Part shown: positions 20,913-31,792 of the stretch, piece after piece | Layout: every line of letters starts with the position of its first letter | Numbering within the stretch: position 1 is the stretch's first letter | Assembly: GCF_000204055.1 (NCBI RefSeq) | Contig: NW_006768787.1 | Location: 860,309-924,308, forward strand | Source: Melampsora larici-populina 98AG31 | Lineage: Eukaryota > Basidiomycota > Pucciniomycetes > Pucciniales > Melampsoraceae | Length of the DNA stretch: 64,000 nt | Reading direction: 5' to 3' | Position numbers and translations under genes: made by a program | The notes under the pieces: generated by a model | Told to the model about the DNA's origin: nothing | What the model saw: the letters and a program-made list of their open reading frames with translations, nothing else | Database searches by the model: none

Positions 20913-23754
20913 TAGGGGTATGACCCGGCCCTGGCCCTGCCCGGCCGAGTCTGCCCGAGGGGTTTTGAAGTCATCACGGGGCTCGGTCCGGGGCCCTAGC
21001 CCTAACCTGATGATAGAGCCAACGGCCCTGTTCCAGGGCCACTCGGGGCCAGGGCCGCCGTAAAATCCTGGCCCAACAAAGGGGTGAAAGGGTTGTTGAG
21101 ACACCTTCCACCCCTTTTCCGCATACCCTCGCACCCTTTCACACCCCATCATCCACCCCAATGTCACGACGAAGCCTTCGTCGTGAGGTCACCGATCCAC
21201 AACCCACCACCACCAACACCAACATGTCCACCACCTCCAGTACGACTTCTAACTCAATCGCACCATCCGACTCAGTCTCCGCGGTGGCTAGTGCCGTCGA
21301 ATCCGAACATACTGCCACCAACCGTACCTCTTGGGTGTGGCAGTATTTTTCAACCGTTACGTTCAGGGACGGCACCACCTCAAATGTCTGCCGTGCCAAC
21401 AAAGGTCGTGTTGACACAGTTCCAGACTTGGAGGCCCCTGTTGTTGTGTGTCAAGATCCGATCGCCATCGATAAGACTGGAAGTACCAAATCTATGAGCC
21501 GCCATCTCTTGCGTGCTCATGGCATTGTTGCTCCGATCGACACCTCTCAACAAACCCTTACAGCCTTTTCTGCAAGTGGAAAGACTAGTAGTGTAAGTAT
21601 ATTTGTTTTCAAATTTTTATTCAAGTTTTGTCATACTTTCCTTTTTTTTTCTCATACTTTTCTTTTTTTTTCAAGATGGGATCTCTTAACAGGAGAAACC
21701 TCACAAATGCAGTTATCCGGCTTATCGTTAATCAAGAACTCCCAGTTTCTCTTGTCGACGCTCCTTCCTTCCGCGAGCTTTTATCCTGGATTAACCCAGC
21801 TGTCGCCCCGATTATGTCGAAACAAACCGCCATCACCGACGGTATCTTCTCTCAATTCCGTCTTGCTCGCAACCGTCTCACTTCCCTCTTCGCTTCATTG
21901 GACTACATCAGCATCACTTGTGATGCTTGGACTTCACCTAGTAGCGTACCGATGCTTGGAATTACGGCTCACTGGATGACCGAGGATTTTCAAATGCAAT
22001 CGGTGGTTTTAGCTTTGAAGGAAATCGATGGAGCCCATACTGGTAAAAACATGGCTGCTCTCATCAAGCACACATTAGATCAATTCAGTATCACCGATAA
22101 ACTCTACTCCATTACTGCTGATAATGCTTCAAACAATCAAACCATGGGTCGAGAACTCCAACAGCTCATACCTCAATTCGATCCTGAGAAGAACCTCCAT
22201 GGCTGTGTCGCCCATGTTATCAATCTAGTCGCCAAAGCCGGAATCTCGATTTTTGACAGCAAGACTCCTCCTGATCCTCTCAGTGCTTTAGATCCTCAAC
22301 TACCTCAAGATGACGATATTCCTGATGGTACTAATTCTTTGATTGAACCTACTCCGCATCTCGAAGTCCACTCAATCTTAACTCGAATTCGCAGCTTCCA
22401 TAAAAAAGTCCGATTGAGCACTCAGCTCAAACAGGCTCTGGACCAATTCATCGCCACTTCCTCACAGCCTCGAAAGGTCGGACTGATTCATGAGGTTTCA
22501 ACTCGATGGTCTTCAACCTTTTATTCTCTCGAACGATTCTTTGAACTCAAGAAGGTCCTTCAATCGTATTGCAATGTCAATGATAGTTTAGAACCTTTCG
22601 CCCTAACCGAAGACGAATGGACCTTGGTTGGCAACTTAGTCAAGTTTCTCCGACCTCTTGCGATTGTGATCAAGGAAATTGAAGCCGATGACTATCCCAC
22701 CTTCTCACGAGCAATGCCCGACTATCAATGGCTCATTGAAAAACTCGAAAAAGTAAGTTTTTCTTTCCTTAACCACTTATGGATATTTACACAATTTCTA
22801 ACCAATCTTTTTCAAACATAGGCATGGGGGGCTTCTGATTGTACCAACTTGAAGGCAGCAATTCGTCCTATGGTCAAGAAACTAGTCCGATATTCCACAT
22901 TAGCTTTGAAGAAGCCTGTTTACATATGTTCCCCAATTCTCGACCCTCGCCGAAAGCTCAATGCTGTGACTGCTTTTACTTTAGAAGAACTCGGATTTGA
23001 CAAAGATCAACTCATAAATTACTTTACCGAGCAAGCTCGCAAATTCAAACCCCCTCTCGATCCTGAGATCGAAATCGTCGAATCAGACCCTGTGTTCGAA
23101 GATGACGATGATAGACCACACCACTTTATCAAACGACGCAAATGTGTTCAACTTGAAGATGAAGTGAGGGAGTACCTTCTTGCCCCTCTTGTGGATGAAC
23201 GTACCGATATCTTAGTATTCTGGAAAACTAATCGCTCAAACTGGCCAATCCTTGCTCGGATGGCTATGGTAATGCTTGCTATTCCTGCTTCGGGTGGTCC
23301 TTCAGAAAGGATATTTTCAGCTGGTTCAAGGGTGATGTCTGATTATCGATCACAGATGACCAATCAGAACTTTGAAGCTCAGATTTGTCTCAAGTCATGG
23401 GGGATTATTCTTTCCGTGTAGTTTGGCTTGTCTTTTTTTTCTATTCTAAACTTCTTTATTGTTTTCTCTACACTCTTTAATGGTCTTTTGTTTATTTATT
23501 CTTTCTGCACGCTCATTTGTGTCCTCATTTACAAAGATTTTTTTATTTGTGTCTTGCTCTTTTTGCTCAATTAACTCAATTTGTGTCCTCGAATCCCCTC
23601 ACAAACAGCTGGCCCGACCCGGGCCTAAAGGCAGGCCCGACCCATGGCCTGCCCGTGCCTGCCCGCTAGCCATCTGAGGCACCTCGTGGCCGAGGCCGGT
23701 TTTGACCCGGCCCCAGGGCCGGCCCTGAAATTGCGGGGCCGGGTCATACCCCTA
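20913..23754 (+). mobile_element. Complete hAT DNA transposon, 2.84 kb
   Basis: Terminal inverted repeats taggggtatgacccggccc (19 bp) lie at 20913 and, inverted, at 23736-23754. The 8-bp target duplication cgcgtgcg is present at 20905-20912 and 23755-23762. The only gene inside is an intact three-exon hAT transposase. The ends are GC-rich, unlike the surroundings. The perfect target duplication and open frame make this a candidate active, autonomous copy. Confidence 0.93.
21161..23421 (+). CDS. hAT family transposase with BED-type finger and C-terminal dimerisation domain
   Basis: Three exons, 21161-21592, 21676-22752 and 22822-23421, give an unbroken 702-residue product. A Ser/Thr-rich tail (1-60) precedes a BED-like finger built from 'WVWQYFSTV', a cysteine cluster and the 'RHLLRAH' histidines. 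The RNase H-like core shows 'ITCDAWTSPSS' (first Asp), 'SITADNASNNQTM' (second Asp) and 'HGCVAHVINLVAK'. The C-terminal hAT dimerisation region is clear in 'ARMAMVMLAIPASGGPSERIFSAGS', with its catalytic Glu in the 'PSERIFSAG' block. It cuts and pastes its own element by the terminal repeats. The first intron includes a polypyrimidine tract directly before the acceptor at 21675. Confidence 0.94.
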
Positions 23755-23782
23755 CGCGTGCGCCAGGATCCAGGCTCCGGTA

Positions 23783-23885
23783 CTAACCTAACTAAGTCCC
23801 TCTCGGACGAACGAGTAGTCGAGAGAGGGACTTATAGCTTATCCACCGAATTTGGCGTGTGAGCCTGTGGACGTTTGGCTGGGGC
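23783..23885 (+). repeat. Left terminal inverted repeat of the DUF6589/RecQ element
   Basis: 103 bp matching 31534-31636 in inverted orientation with only a few differences. It contains its own hairpin: ctaagtccctctcgga pairs with the gagagagggacttatag part further in, so the end can fold back on itself. Confidence 0.85.
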
Positions 23886-24784
23886 TTGTTTCAATCTAAC
23901 ATACCACATTATCTCGCTTACAAAAATCCCCTGGACCCAAGAAATAAATGATTCTGTGGACTGTCCTACATACACTGGTTTTTTTTACATAAACACTAAC
24001 CCCCAGGAAGGTCATCAAGACATCACTTGAAAAAATGGAGTCTCCTGTAAACTTCCTGTGTAGCTGCTGCGAGTTTTTGACTAGTCTGACAGTTTGGGCA
24101 AAAATGAGGAATTTTTATCTCGAAGCTGTCAATCACGTAAATATGGTGGCTTCTTCGGAGCTTAATGATCATGAGCAACTATTCAGAGCAATCGATTTAT
24201 AGATGATGAGACGTTGAGGCTTCCCCTGTTGAGCTTGGCAAGGTTAGAAACCTCTTTCATATGAGGAATCCTTGGCTGTGGAGAGGTTTCAAACACCCCT
24301 GAACCTATCTGAGAAAGACAAGCCAGTCGCATTCGTGCTGGGTATGGATTGAAGGCCGTGGCTATTTTACCAATCGGGAAATTTGCATGGCGCCTGAAAC
24401 ACCCAGCAATAACGATTGCGCCCCAAACGCGATCCGTCCTGGGCCTTTGCAACGTTCAAGGAACACTCCTAATGGTCGCAAGGGACACTTTGCTTGATAT
24501 TCGATACTAAATGAATTGCTCCCATGCCCTTGTGACGAATCAGGGATACTGTCTGGTAAGCAGTTCTTTCTAAAGAGGCTATGCCCTTGAGACAGTTAAG
24601 GGACACTCCTGATGGTCGCCAGGGTGAGGTTGTTTCATGAAAGGCCCTTTGGAGGCAAGTAGCCTGTAACATACTATTAATTGTTGCTCACTTCGTGCGG
24701 ATTTGATGATATATCAAATATATAAACAGGCAACATTGGCAAGTTTTGATTATCCCACTTCGCCTCCCAACTCGATTGCTGTTT

Positions 24785-25190
24785 GATTTTTTTCCTTTAG
24801 TACTTCTGTACGCCTAGGAAATTTTTCAAAACAGCTTACATGTGGAACTATCAATTCATCGTGCTTTTGTTCAACTCTTGCTATTTTGATTCTTTCCTTT
24901 AGTACTTCTGTGCGCCTAGGAAATTATTCAAAATAGCTTGCATGTTGGACTATCTTATGCATTTTGCTTGTATTCAACCCGTGCTCCTTTGATTTTTTCC
25001 TTTAGTACTTCTGTGCGCCTAGGAAATTATTCAAAATAGCTTACATGTTGGACTAGTCTATTCATTTGCTTTTATTCAACCCGTGTATTTTGATTTTTTC
25101 CTTTAGTACTTCCGTACGCCTAGGAAATTATTCAAAATACCTTGAATTTTTAATTACCCTCATGTGCTTTTAGTCAAGTAGAATTGTAAC
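24785..25190 (+). repeat. Four tandem units of about 103 bp inside the DUF6589/RecQ element
   Basis: Units start at about 24785, 24888, 24991 and 25092. Each holds cctttagtacttctg followed by cgcctaggaaatt and ttcaaaata. The cctagg palindrome is kept in all four. The array lies about 400 bp upstream of the DUF6589 gene, so it may be a promoter module or a transposase-binding array. The regular overlap of conserved and variable parts is not CRISPR-like (units are long, and there are no separate spacers). Confidence 0.85.
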
Positions 25191-25587
25191 GTACTGGCTC
25201 AACAGGGTGGATATTTGGGTTTGGTGAGTAGACTCAATGCTAGCGTTAGAACTTGAGGGGTGTTTTAATGTCATCTTTCATCAACCTGTTCTGCTTTTTG
25301 CACAAGTTGAGTTTGAACGGTCAAAATAATTGGCTTCCAATTGCTTTTGAGAGGTTTCAATCAAACACACTTGCAATTGCTTTTCGCGAGCATGTGCAAG
25401 GGTGGGACTTTTGCCAAGCCTAGTCAATACGCTAGAAAGCCAACACCATTCAATTGCCCATCATGTCTGTTATAGCTTGTCTGATTACTATCTGTTTACG
25501 TAAAAAAAAGCATCCTTTCCATTCATGTTGCTTTATTGATTGTAATCCATCAATCTCTGATCTCCTCATCCCTTCAGCTCAGATACT

Positions 25588-28500
25588 ATGGACGTTGATC
25601 CTTCCTTGATTACACCAACTCATAACTCTTCTCCTGAGAAGAAGAAAAAACTTACCAAGGCCGATCGAGTATCTGACTTTATATTTGAAATCGGCTCAAA
25701 CCCAAAGGAATTCATCATTGAGTTACTCACCTCTTCGAATCACAAGATGCCTGAACAAAGAAGGTACTGGGGTGCCGAGCGTGGTTTACCTTCAACAATG
25801 AAGGTGATCAACACAATCAAAAGTGTAGTATGTGATACAGAACACGGTAAACAGATATGGCATGATTGGTTGTTGTCCGAAGTAAGATTTGTCTTGAAGC
25901 TGACTGCTTACCTATCGGCTCTTAAGAAGCTAATCATGAGATGAACCGGTCTTGTAGGCATCAGATATAGTGAACCAGGAGAACCCAGCCAAAGGTAATG
26001 CTCCAAAGGGCTCGTATTACAACTCAAAATCCATAATACCGGAATTCTTCAATGACAATGCTGAAGTGATCCGAGAGTTGCAGATCAAGGATGGGATGCC
26101 GTTCTTATACAGCTTGATAAAGGGCAAGCTCAATCATTGCCATCTGGGTCGTCGGCGGAGGGCTTCTGAAGCAAATCAACACACACAACATCTTAACAAT
26201 CAAAAACCGAGTGAAGTAGACGATGAAGATTTGGATGAGATGGATAGCTTGGAAAACTTACAGTACAAAAGTGCTCAGAATGGCAATCAGATTGAAGAGC
26301 ACAGATTGAATCAGGTAAGCCCTGAAAATTAATGCGCTACCTTGGAGCTGGCCACATGCTGATGTGCATCTGCTCTGAGCTCCCAATGACTGTATGTTCA
26401 ATGATTGCTTTTGCATGTAATCGCCGCTGCAATGGTCTTCAATTACAAAATTCGGTCACATTCCTGGCTTGTGGTGTTTCGGCACGAGTGCATGAATACT
26501 TATACTCTGTGGGACTCTCATCTTCACGATTTACGGCAGTGCATGCTGTGGACCGCCTGGCGAGAAAGGCCGAAATTCAAATCACGAAAAGTCTCTCAAA
26601 ACAGTACAATATACGGCCATTTATTTGTGTCGATAACATTGACTTGAAACTCGAGTGCATCACAAACGCCTGGATAAGGAAACTCGGCAGTTCCACGGTT
26701 CCTGGGCGTACTGTCACATAGTAGAGAAACCTCAACAGCAATCCTTGCAGGAGTCACCAAGCAATCATAGCGATACCAACAGTTCCACGTCTGATGAGCC
26801 AATCAATTGCGACAGGAAACCTCAGGATAAATCGCTCAGTGACATGTCAGGTTCCACTCATGCCACAGATTCTAATGATGATAGATGGGACAGTGATCCA
26901 GAAGACGAATCAGCAAAAAACCCTTATAGTTTCAAGTCCTTTTTGAAATACATGCACAAAACTCTTAATACCACGGTTGAGCTTTCAGACTTTTTACCAA
27001 CAAGGTCCGATAAGGAACATTGGAAGAAGACCATTGTTTCTCAAATGAATCGTGCTTGGATTGAATTAATCATTCCCTCCTCACAGCAAACAAATAAAAA
27101 AAATCCAAAGTTAGAAGTCAAGCCACCTACAATTGAACAGATAGAGGTTTGTGAACCTTCAATTACGATGCTGAAGTTGATGGATTCACCAGAGAACTCA
27201 GCCGAGGGAATAGGAAATCTATTTGTCTTGATGCAGAAGCAGATGGGTATTTACAACACTCGTTCTGCAAAAAAACTTCAAGTTGTTGAGGGCGATCTAG
27301 GTACTTGCATCAATATCGAAGGCCTGAGACGTAAAAGGCTTCCACGTCGAAATCCAGACGAATCGCTTGATCACATTCTCACAATCCCAGGTGCCGCGCA
27401 TGCTTTGTGGAATATTGGACAAGCAGTTCTGTTACACCACTGGGGCGATTCCGAAAACTCAGAGGACTCTGGAGCTTGGCGCTTTTGGGACTCTTTAGGA
27501 GGAACCGGTGACCAGCCAATCAAGAAAAAAGACTTTTCTTCAATAATGGTCATCATTTGGAAGGTTCACATGGCCACCTTGGCATTCTGTTTGAAGCAGA
27601 TATTGGCTCGTCAATCAAAAGAGATTGATGTGTACAATACTGAAGCCGCTCAATCAATTGTGGAAGAGTGTTATCAGGAGTTTTTCACGGCTACAAGTAT
27701 TGAGAAAACACAGCAAGATGAGGATTGGCATGCTTATAATTTACGGCTCCGGCTACGTGATTTTGCAAGCATTGTTGAAGGGGAAGATTCAATGCATCAA
27801 GGAGACATTGGAAGACTCATTTTGATGTGGAAAAGATGGTCACTCATGGCTCAAGGAATGAAGGGATTGAGCCACTATTCTCTGCACTTGCCCCGCTTAA
27901 TCTTACTATTGGAGAGTGGACTCCCACCTGAGCTGGCTCAGTTGATCAAACACTCCTTGCTTATACCTGCGAGTGGTCGTGCGGGCCACTTTATTGCCAA
28001 AGATTTCTATCTAGAACTGCAAAACTACTGGCTGAAATACTTCTACAATCATTCGGTGAGTATCCTTTCCATTGGTATCCCAAGTTTGATTTTACTTACT
28101 GTTTGGCAAAATGATATAGGGCATTGGAACAGATGTGAAAAGGTTAACTGATAGATACAGTCCAAGCATTATTCTGGTATGTATTGAGGTTACCAAATAT
28201 GTATATTGCAGATAACAAGACCTAGCTGACGGAAGACTTTTTATCATCAAAACCCAGTTTCGTACACTGGTACATAAGTTGAAAATACGCTCTGGAGCAA
28301 CAGTGATATTTCAGAATAACTATAACCCAATTACTCAGTCTTCTTTGAAAGAGTTCTTCCGTACTTCAGACACGCTATATGGAGGTATATACAAACATGG
28401 GCAAGATAGCACATCTAAAATTATAAAGCCCGTGTGTGACATGTGGGTCAACGGAATCGAGAAGATGGAAGGTATCTTGGAACAGGATGCTCGCAATGAA

Positions 28501-28620
28501 GAACCTAGTCGCTTCAAGTGGGGAGTTGCGGAAGCTGGTGATTTTGATTCGGAGGATGGCAGCCAGACAAATTATTCTGATGTCAGTGCAGATGAAGGAG
28601 GGATAAATCACGAGCTGTAA
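25588..28620 (+). pseudogene. DUF6589-family protein gene, possible transposase, with a frameshift
   Basis: Exons 25588-25881, 25958-26314, 26380 to about 26652, then the frame continues one base off to 28055, followed by 28120-28180 and 28220-28620. The protein (about 930 aa if joined) matches the DUF6589 plan: an N-terminal helical domain with 'RRYWGAERGLPSTM', then 'RPFICVDNIDLKL', the central 'LTIPGAAHALWNIGQAV' with 'HHWGDSENSEDSGAW', 'HQGDIGRLI', and the C-terminal 'IPASGRAGHFIAKDFYLE'. Known DUF6589 proteins share the PG..H, GDIGR and G-G-F-A-D-x2-E blocks (family assigned from memory). Near 26650 the frame shifts by one base between 'DNIDLKL' and 'HHKRLDKETRQFHGSW', with no splice site to explain it, so this copy looks recently broken or has a sequence error. 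The last intron would be only 39 bp and is uncertain. Confidence 0.65.
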
Positions 28621-31173
28621 TTGACTCACATCAAAGTTGGGTTTGCGAGGTTGGCTCAGCTCTGCCCGAACACCATCAATCTTTTGAGTATTTGGCAACT
28701 TTCTGGGTTTTTTGGCTTGGCGTAGCAAATCAGGTACAGAGGTCGACGGGGTTGGAATGGTGTTCAATCTTTCGTCTCGGCCTGAAGTTGAAATATCTCT
28801 CTTTTTGTTCTTGGCGGATATGTTTGCTTCTTTCTTTTGTTTCTGTGGTTTACTACTAATCTTGATATGTTTCTTCTGGGGCTTAGCCTTTTCTCTTTCC
28901 TTTCGCTTCCTTGCTTTCTCTTCTTTGTCTTTTACTGCCTTGAGCCACAGATCCACTGTGCAATCTAATCGTGTTTTGTGAATCTGATATATATCACTAT
29001 GCTTCCAGAGATGAATGGATCGGTAGATCATCTCAAAAGTTCCAACTATTGGTTCGGTTCCAAGAATTGATCGGATATGAAGACCATTGAGAAGCTGTGA
29101 ATAATTCTTTGTCAACAACCAGATCTTCTTGTGTTTTAACAAAAGTTTGGGAGTAAGGTCGGAATTGGTGCCATATTGATCATTAAACATTTGATTGAAA
29201 CTTCGCACAATCAGGTTGAAGAGCGCCAGCATAGCAGTATCAGTACGAATAGAATCTTCTTCGGGACATTCAAATTTTGTGGCACTGGTGTCTGAATTAG
29301 TTAAATCAACAAGTTGTGGATGAGAAAGCGCTGGATCAATGAGCGCTGAAGAATTGGTATTTGAATCGGAGGGTTGATCACTACTTTTTTGGGAAGACAA
29401 AATCATATCCTTCATAACTAACACATCATCAAAGTTTTCTGAAGTTGAGTACTTTTGATTTTTAATCAGCATCTCTGCCAAGGCTGGGTCGCAATTGGAA
29501 CATCTACAAGCCGGCATGCCTACAGAGACTTGTCTGTTTTGCTCTTCAAGAACTGCTGGATCATCAATCATAAGAGGAATGTAGCCCTTCCTTTAAAAAC
29601 AATTTTTGTGAATCTTAACAAAAAGTGTATGCAAAAGATCAAGACGGATCAACTGACTTGTTATCAATGCACAGAGCCACACGGAGGCATACAGGTGTGA
29701 TTGCCAATGCATCCATTCTATCATCATCAGACTGAGGTTTACTAAGATCAAAGTCTTTAATTTCATTTTTTCCACCACGCCTTTTTTCCTCAACCAACAA
29801 GACACCCAGACCAGGCCGACCATCCCTTCCACATCGCCCCAACATCTGCTCTATGCATGAAGGATCACCCCGCCCCATGTGGATCACTCTTCGAACACGT
29901 GTCCAGTTCTGTCCTAGCCCCAAAGCCATCGTACAGCACAACAAAGATGATTTTCCTGAAGAAAAGTCAGCCGCAAGTTCGTCTTTGTCTTTGTCCCCTG
30001 TCGCTGCATGATATCGGCCTGCAAAAGTACTGTAACCATTGAAGCGTTCTTTGGGTGTACCACGAGCACGATTACAAACACTGAGTGTTGTCCAGGTTGC
30101 ATTCTGAGAAGTCGAGTAGATCAAAGTTGGGGGGAGTGAGCTATCTGAGATTTCCGATTTGAGAGGATAGAAATCCAGCAGATCATCACATGATCGCATG
30201 GAATGTTTCATCGTGATTCTGACAAGGCGGACCTCCGGACGAGCCAATTCTCCATACAGTATGTGAAGCGCTGGTTCGGGCATCTTGAGACTCTTCCGGA
30301 TAGCTTCAATTGCTATAGGCCTGCATGTGGCAGACATGAGAAGAACAGGTACGTGATCAGAAGCCATGAAACGTCTACCTAAGTTTCCATACGATGGGCG
30401 AAAGATTCCCCTATCAGCTCCCTTAGAGTGACAAGACAACCTTCTTGCTTTCCGACTTGCAACCAGTCCCCAACAATAGATCATATGTGCTTCATCGACT
30501 ACCTTCAACACTAGTCTCTTTTGGAAGGATTCATTAAAGTAAAGTTTGTCAAACAGTGGACTATTTAAAAAAATTTCCGGGCTCTATGCGCAAATCAGAA
30601 TCAGCAAAAATCAAAACATTCAAAAGGGAAGAAATCATACCAAGTAAATAAATTGATAATCCCCGTTAAGTATCTTCTTTACTACCTTTTTCTTGAAGTT
30701 CCTCTTTGTGATATTGATTGCACTCAGTCCAACAAGTTTCTTCTCAGCAACCTAATCACCTCCACACGTCAGCCACTACAGAAGCTCTATTGAATAATCA
30801 TGCTATGATTTACCTGATTGTGACCAAGGCCATCCAGTGGGTTGAGAATTAGAACAATGCCATTTGATGATGATGTGAAGCACTTGAGGTACACTTCTGC
30901 TATCCGTGTTTTTCCAAAGCCTGTCCCGGCGAGAAGAAAAGTGTTTCTTTTTTTGATGAGTTTAATAACTGATCGAACTTGTAAATCCTTTGCAGGAACC
31001 CCATAAGTCTGCAGAAAGATAGCGCTGATACGCTGATATAATTCCTCATCGGTCGCGTTGCGTAGACTGGGCAATAATGTAGGAGCGTGGGTCGTTGCAA
31101 CATGTTCCCCCTGTTTGTCATCGCCATGATCTGTTTTTGATACCTGGTTAGAGGACTGGCTTTGAGTTTTCAT
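28375..31173 (-). CDS. RecQ-like DEAH superfamily 2 DNA helicase encoded by the element
   Basis: Minus-strand exons 31173-30814, 30751-30641, 30583-29658 and 29590-28375 give about 870 residues. Helicase motifs are in order: motif I 'LLAGTGFGKTRIAE', Ia 'LNPLDGLGHNQV', 'YLSPEIFLN', motif II 'VVDEAHMIYCWG', III 'LLMSATCRP', IV 'PTLIYSTSQN', V 'MALGLGQNWTRVRRVIHMGRGD' and VI 'IEQMLGRCGRDGRPG'. A cysteine cluster 'CRCSNC' and a Lys-rich tail follow. It should unwind DNA in an ATP-dependent manner in the nucleus. All core motifs are intact while its partner gene is shifted. The last exon runs open into the 3' end of the DUF6589 gene (246-bp antisense overlap); a GTGAGT near 28625 offers an alternative end, so the C-terminus is uncertain. 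Confidence 0.85.
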
Positions 31174-31533
31174 GATGTAATGTGCATAAAGAAATAGTAA
31201 AAAGCAAAACTTGATGAAAGATCTCAAAGTCAAAACCGAGTGCTATTCATTCAATGTCCTCTCCCTTCCAAATTCATTCAAATCAATTGAAGAGATCGAA
31301 GGAAAATTTGAGAGTTTCTCAAATGACAGGAGTAGAAGACTCTCTGACGCCTCCGCAGCAAGTTACAGAGGATGCAATTTCCCAAAAAATTGGGCTTGAA
31401 TAACTCAGTATCCATTTGGATTAGGAGGGTGAGACTGGCACAGGTGTATGTAGGGCAATTCAGAGAAGGGTGCATTTCTTGGGTCTGGAGGATTTTTGTA
31501 AGCAGGATTATGCTGTGTATCAGATTGAAAAGT

Positions 31534-31636
31534 GCCCCAGCCAAAGGTCCACAGGCTCACACGCCAAAATCTGTGGATAAGCTATAAGAGCCTCTCTCGA
31601 CTACTCGTTCGTCCGAGAGGGACTTAGTTAGGTTAG
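31534..31636 (-). repeat. Right terminal inverted repeat of the DUF6589/RecQ element
   Basis: The inverted counterpart of 23783-23885. The 9-bp flank gctccggta follows at 31637-31645. The ORM1 start codon lies only 157 bp beyond the element end. Confidence 0.85.
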
Positions 31637-31792
31637 GCTCCGGTACTAGACGGGTGCCGAGGAGCCGGGTGTGTGACATGTAGATGTCAGTCACACTGAC
31701 AGCCCACAGGCGACCTCAATGAAGTGGACACAGATAATCTTCAACTTTCCCCTGATCTGAACTTCAAATCCATCATCATCAACTCATTCATC

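Larger units (their letters stand above)
23783..31636. mobile_element. Candidate new DNA transposon: DUF6589 gene plus RecQ-like helicase between terminal inverted repeats
   Basis: A 7854-bp unit is bounded by 103-bp inverted repeats starting ctaacctaactaagtccctc (23783-23885 and 31534-31636). It is flanked by the direct repeat gctccggta (9 bp, 23774-23782 and 31637-31645), which extends to 14 identical bp if end ambiguity is allowed. Inside are a plus-strand DUF6589-type gene, a convergent minus-strand RecQ-like helicase, and a four-unit tandem repeat. Target duplication plus terminal repeats show directly that the whole block moved as a unit. Which protein is the transposase is inference: the DUF6589 protein has spaced Asp/His/Glu motifs that could form an RNase H-like active site. 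A MULE-like mechanism would fit the 9-bp duplication. Confidence 0.75.

Noticed and set aside
24785..25190. Regular repeats considered as a CRISPR array
   Set aside because: Eukaryotic context, 103-bp units without distinct repeats and spacers, and only four units.
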